A DNA stretch of 48,468 bases. It comes from a virus. Location: positions 1-48,468 of IMG/VR virus record IMGVR_UViG_3300048833_000087; one strand, 5' to 3'. The notes beneath the pieces were generated by a model that did no database searches, was not told where the DNA came from, and worked only from the letters and a program-made list of their open reading frames with translations. Position 1 is the first letter of the stretch, and each line of letters starts with the position of its first letter. The translations under genes and the position numbers were made by a program. Of this stretch, positions 47,838 to 48,468 are shown one piece after another.

Positions 47838-48069
47838 GGTAAACTCCTGTGGGGCGGTGGCGACGAAGGACCCAGCCCGCCCCGTTGGGCAGGTGGACGA
47901 GGTAGAACTTCTTGCGGGTCTGCGTCAGGGTGTTGAGGACGGGCGCGAGGAAGCGCACCTCCTCACCAAGGCGGACCTCGTCGGTGGTGTTGAACTCGCG
48001 CAGCACCCGGTGCATGGCGTGGATTTCGGCCTCGGACAGCGGGCCCGGGTCATCGTTACGGAAGAACAT
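47590..48069 (-). CDS. Hypothetical protein, 159 aa (C-terminal half doubtful)
   Basis: The first 80 residues look real (PLSEAEIHAMHRVLREFNTT, VLNTLTQTRKKFYLVHL), with a GGAGG ribosome site 6 bases before the ATG. From about residue 85 the sequence becomes Pro/Ala/Gly/Asp-rich, as expected when the antiphase of another gene is read, and it overlaps the 132-aa gene. Either the gene truly ends long inside the next, or a single-base error hides a stop near 47830. Confidence 0.6.
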   Translation of the reverse strand: MFFRNDDPGPLSEAEIHAMHRVLREFNTTDEVRLGEEVRFLAPVLNTLTQTRKKFYLVHLPNGAGWVLRRHRPTGVYLGNAIPADDVGPAASGPAPADHAGTGDRPPQHEAGDRCFAEEYFGDRDPARHEHAAADAAPPPADGDPGDGGGEQPAHPADA

Positions 48070-48101
48070 GGCGGGCCTCCTTGGGCCGGGTGCCGTGGCG
48101 A

Positions 48102-48129
48102 ATTATAGCATGCGAAGGGGGATGACCAA
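48102..48129 (-). promoter_or_regulatory. Promoter before the 159-aa gene
   Basis: Minus strand TTGGTC, 16 bases, TATAAT. The TATAAT includes the stop codon of the 35-aa gene. Confidence 0.6.
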
Positions 48130-48210
48130 AGTGTACATGATCACGTTGAAAGCCAGCAGCCACCAGAACACGGCAGGCTGGCGCGGACGCTCGGGGGCGC
48201 GTCGGTTCAT
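48103..48210 (-). CDS. Very small membrane protein, 35 aa
   Basis: This frame reads MNRRAPERPRQPAVFWWLLA, then FNVIMYTLVIPLRML. It has a positively charged N-terminus and one membrane span. A strong ribosome site GGAGGT is 6 bases before the ATG, which is one base after the stop of the 77-aa gene. The TAA is part of the TATAAT of the next promoter. Function unknown. Confidence 0.65.
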   Translation of the reverse strand: MNRRAPERPRQPAVFWWLLAFNVIMYTLVIPLRML

Positions 48211-48211
48211 G

Positions 48212-48445
48212 TCAGACCTCCATCCAACCCAGCGCGCGGGCCTGCGCCGGGTCCAAGTCCACGAGGTAGTACACCGGGTCGCCCGGGGCCTGCAGTACGG
48301 CTTGGGTGGCGGTCACGTGCGTCAGGCCGTTGACTGCCGGGTTGATCGTGCGACCGGCCGCGATCACGTCGCGCAGGAGCTGGCGATCCCGGGGGAACGC
48401 GCCGATCATCTTGCGGGGCTTCTTGGTGGCGGTGTAGGCGTTCAT
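48212..48445 (-). CDS. Hypothetical early protein, 77 aa
   Basis: The N-terminus is basic (TKKPRKMIGAFPRDRQLL) and the C-terminal half is beta-like, with PVYYLVDLDPAQARALGWM. The gene is complete here and its first 34 codons are repeated at 1-104. The ATG overlaps the stop of the 51-aa gene (TAATG), so both are in one operon driven by the promoter at 302-330. No family is recognised. Confidence 0.75.
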   Translation of the reverse strand: MNAYTATKKPRKMIGAFPRDRQLLRDVIAAGRTINPAVNGLTHVTATQAVLQAPGDPVYYLVDLDPAQARALGWMEV

Positions 48446-48468
48446 TAGCGGGCGGCCTCCAGCACGTC
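48342..48468. repeat. Terminal direct repeat, right copy
   Basis: Identical to 1-127. See the left copy. Confidence 0.95.
48445..48468 (-). CDS. 3' end of the 51-aa gene (duplicate)
   Basis: The last seven codons and stop of the gene that is complete at 104-259. It appears here only because of the terminal overlap. Confidence 0.8.
   Translation of the reverse strand, partial: DVLEAAR

Noticed and set aside
1-48468. tRNA genes, integrase or a lysogeny module
   Set aside because: I looked for cloverleaf sequences, tyrosine or serine recombinases and divergent repressor genes and saw none; a dedicated tRNA scan would settle the first point.

Overview
This window is a complete or near-complete genome of a tailed double-stranded DNA phage (Caudoviricetes, siphovirus type). 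The first 127 bases are repeated exactly at the end, so it reads as a circular contig with a unit of about 48,341 bp. Every gene I can support lies on the minus strand, so transcription runs right to left. The host is probably a Gram-negative, high-GC proteobacterium: the lysis cassette has an inner-membrane and a lipoprotein outer-membrane spanin, early promoters fit the sigma-70 consensus, and coding DNA is GC-rich. I see no integrase, repressor or tRNA gene, so a lytic life style is likely.

The central discovery is a full set of genes for replacing adenine with 2,6-diaminopurine (base Z) in the genome. An adenylosuccinate-synthetase-like PurZ (11155-12237, with GSTGKG in place of the PurA GDEGKG loop), a MazG-like MazZ (10643-11158) and an HD-domain DatZ (10050-10643) are translationally coupled. 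A family A DNA polymerase of the DpoZ type (12480-14324) lies just upstream. In the known pathway MazZ makes dGMP from dGTP, PurZ adds aspartate to dGMP, host enzymes finish dZTP, DatZ destroys dATP, and DpoZ copies with Z. The operon continues with a DUF1599/Nmad1-like protein, two unknown proteins, a PD-(D/E)XK nuclease, a GNAT protein, an HNH nuclease and a DEDDh exonuclease. Some of these may be undescribed parts of the Z-DNA system.

Layout, from the right in the direction of transcription: small early genes (47439-48468 and, across the circular joint, 1-259); early and accessory genes (331-6808); Z operon (6473-12430); replication block with DNA polymerase, UvrD-like helicase, two phage proteins of the replication region, SNF2-type helicase and AEP primase (12480-21276); two paralogous proteins (21736-22851); lysis cassette (22933-24781); tail tip, tail and tape-measure genes (24979-37841, with a -1 frameshift chaperone pair); head and connector genes (37843-44482); terminase (44764-46861).

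Regulation is unusually visible. Thirteen early genes carry a leader element ATAGAG-N-ATAGAG just before the start codon. Five promoters share an identical 14-base block (GCCGACGAACGGTA) abutting the -35 box. Two related noncoding modules of about 200 bp, built of TGTGATA/TATCACA repeats, sit before the primase gene and before the terminase genes. They are candidates for a replication origin, a packaging or partition site, or operators for a temporal switch.
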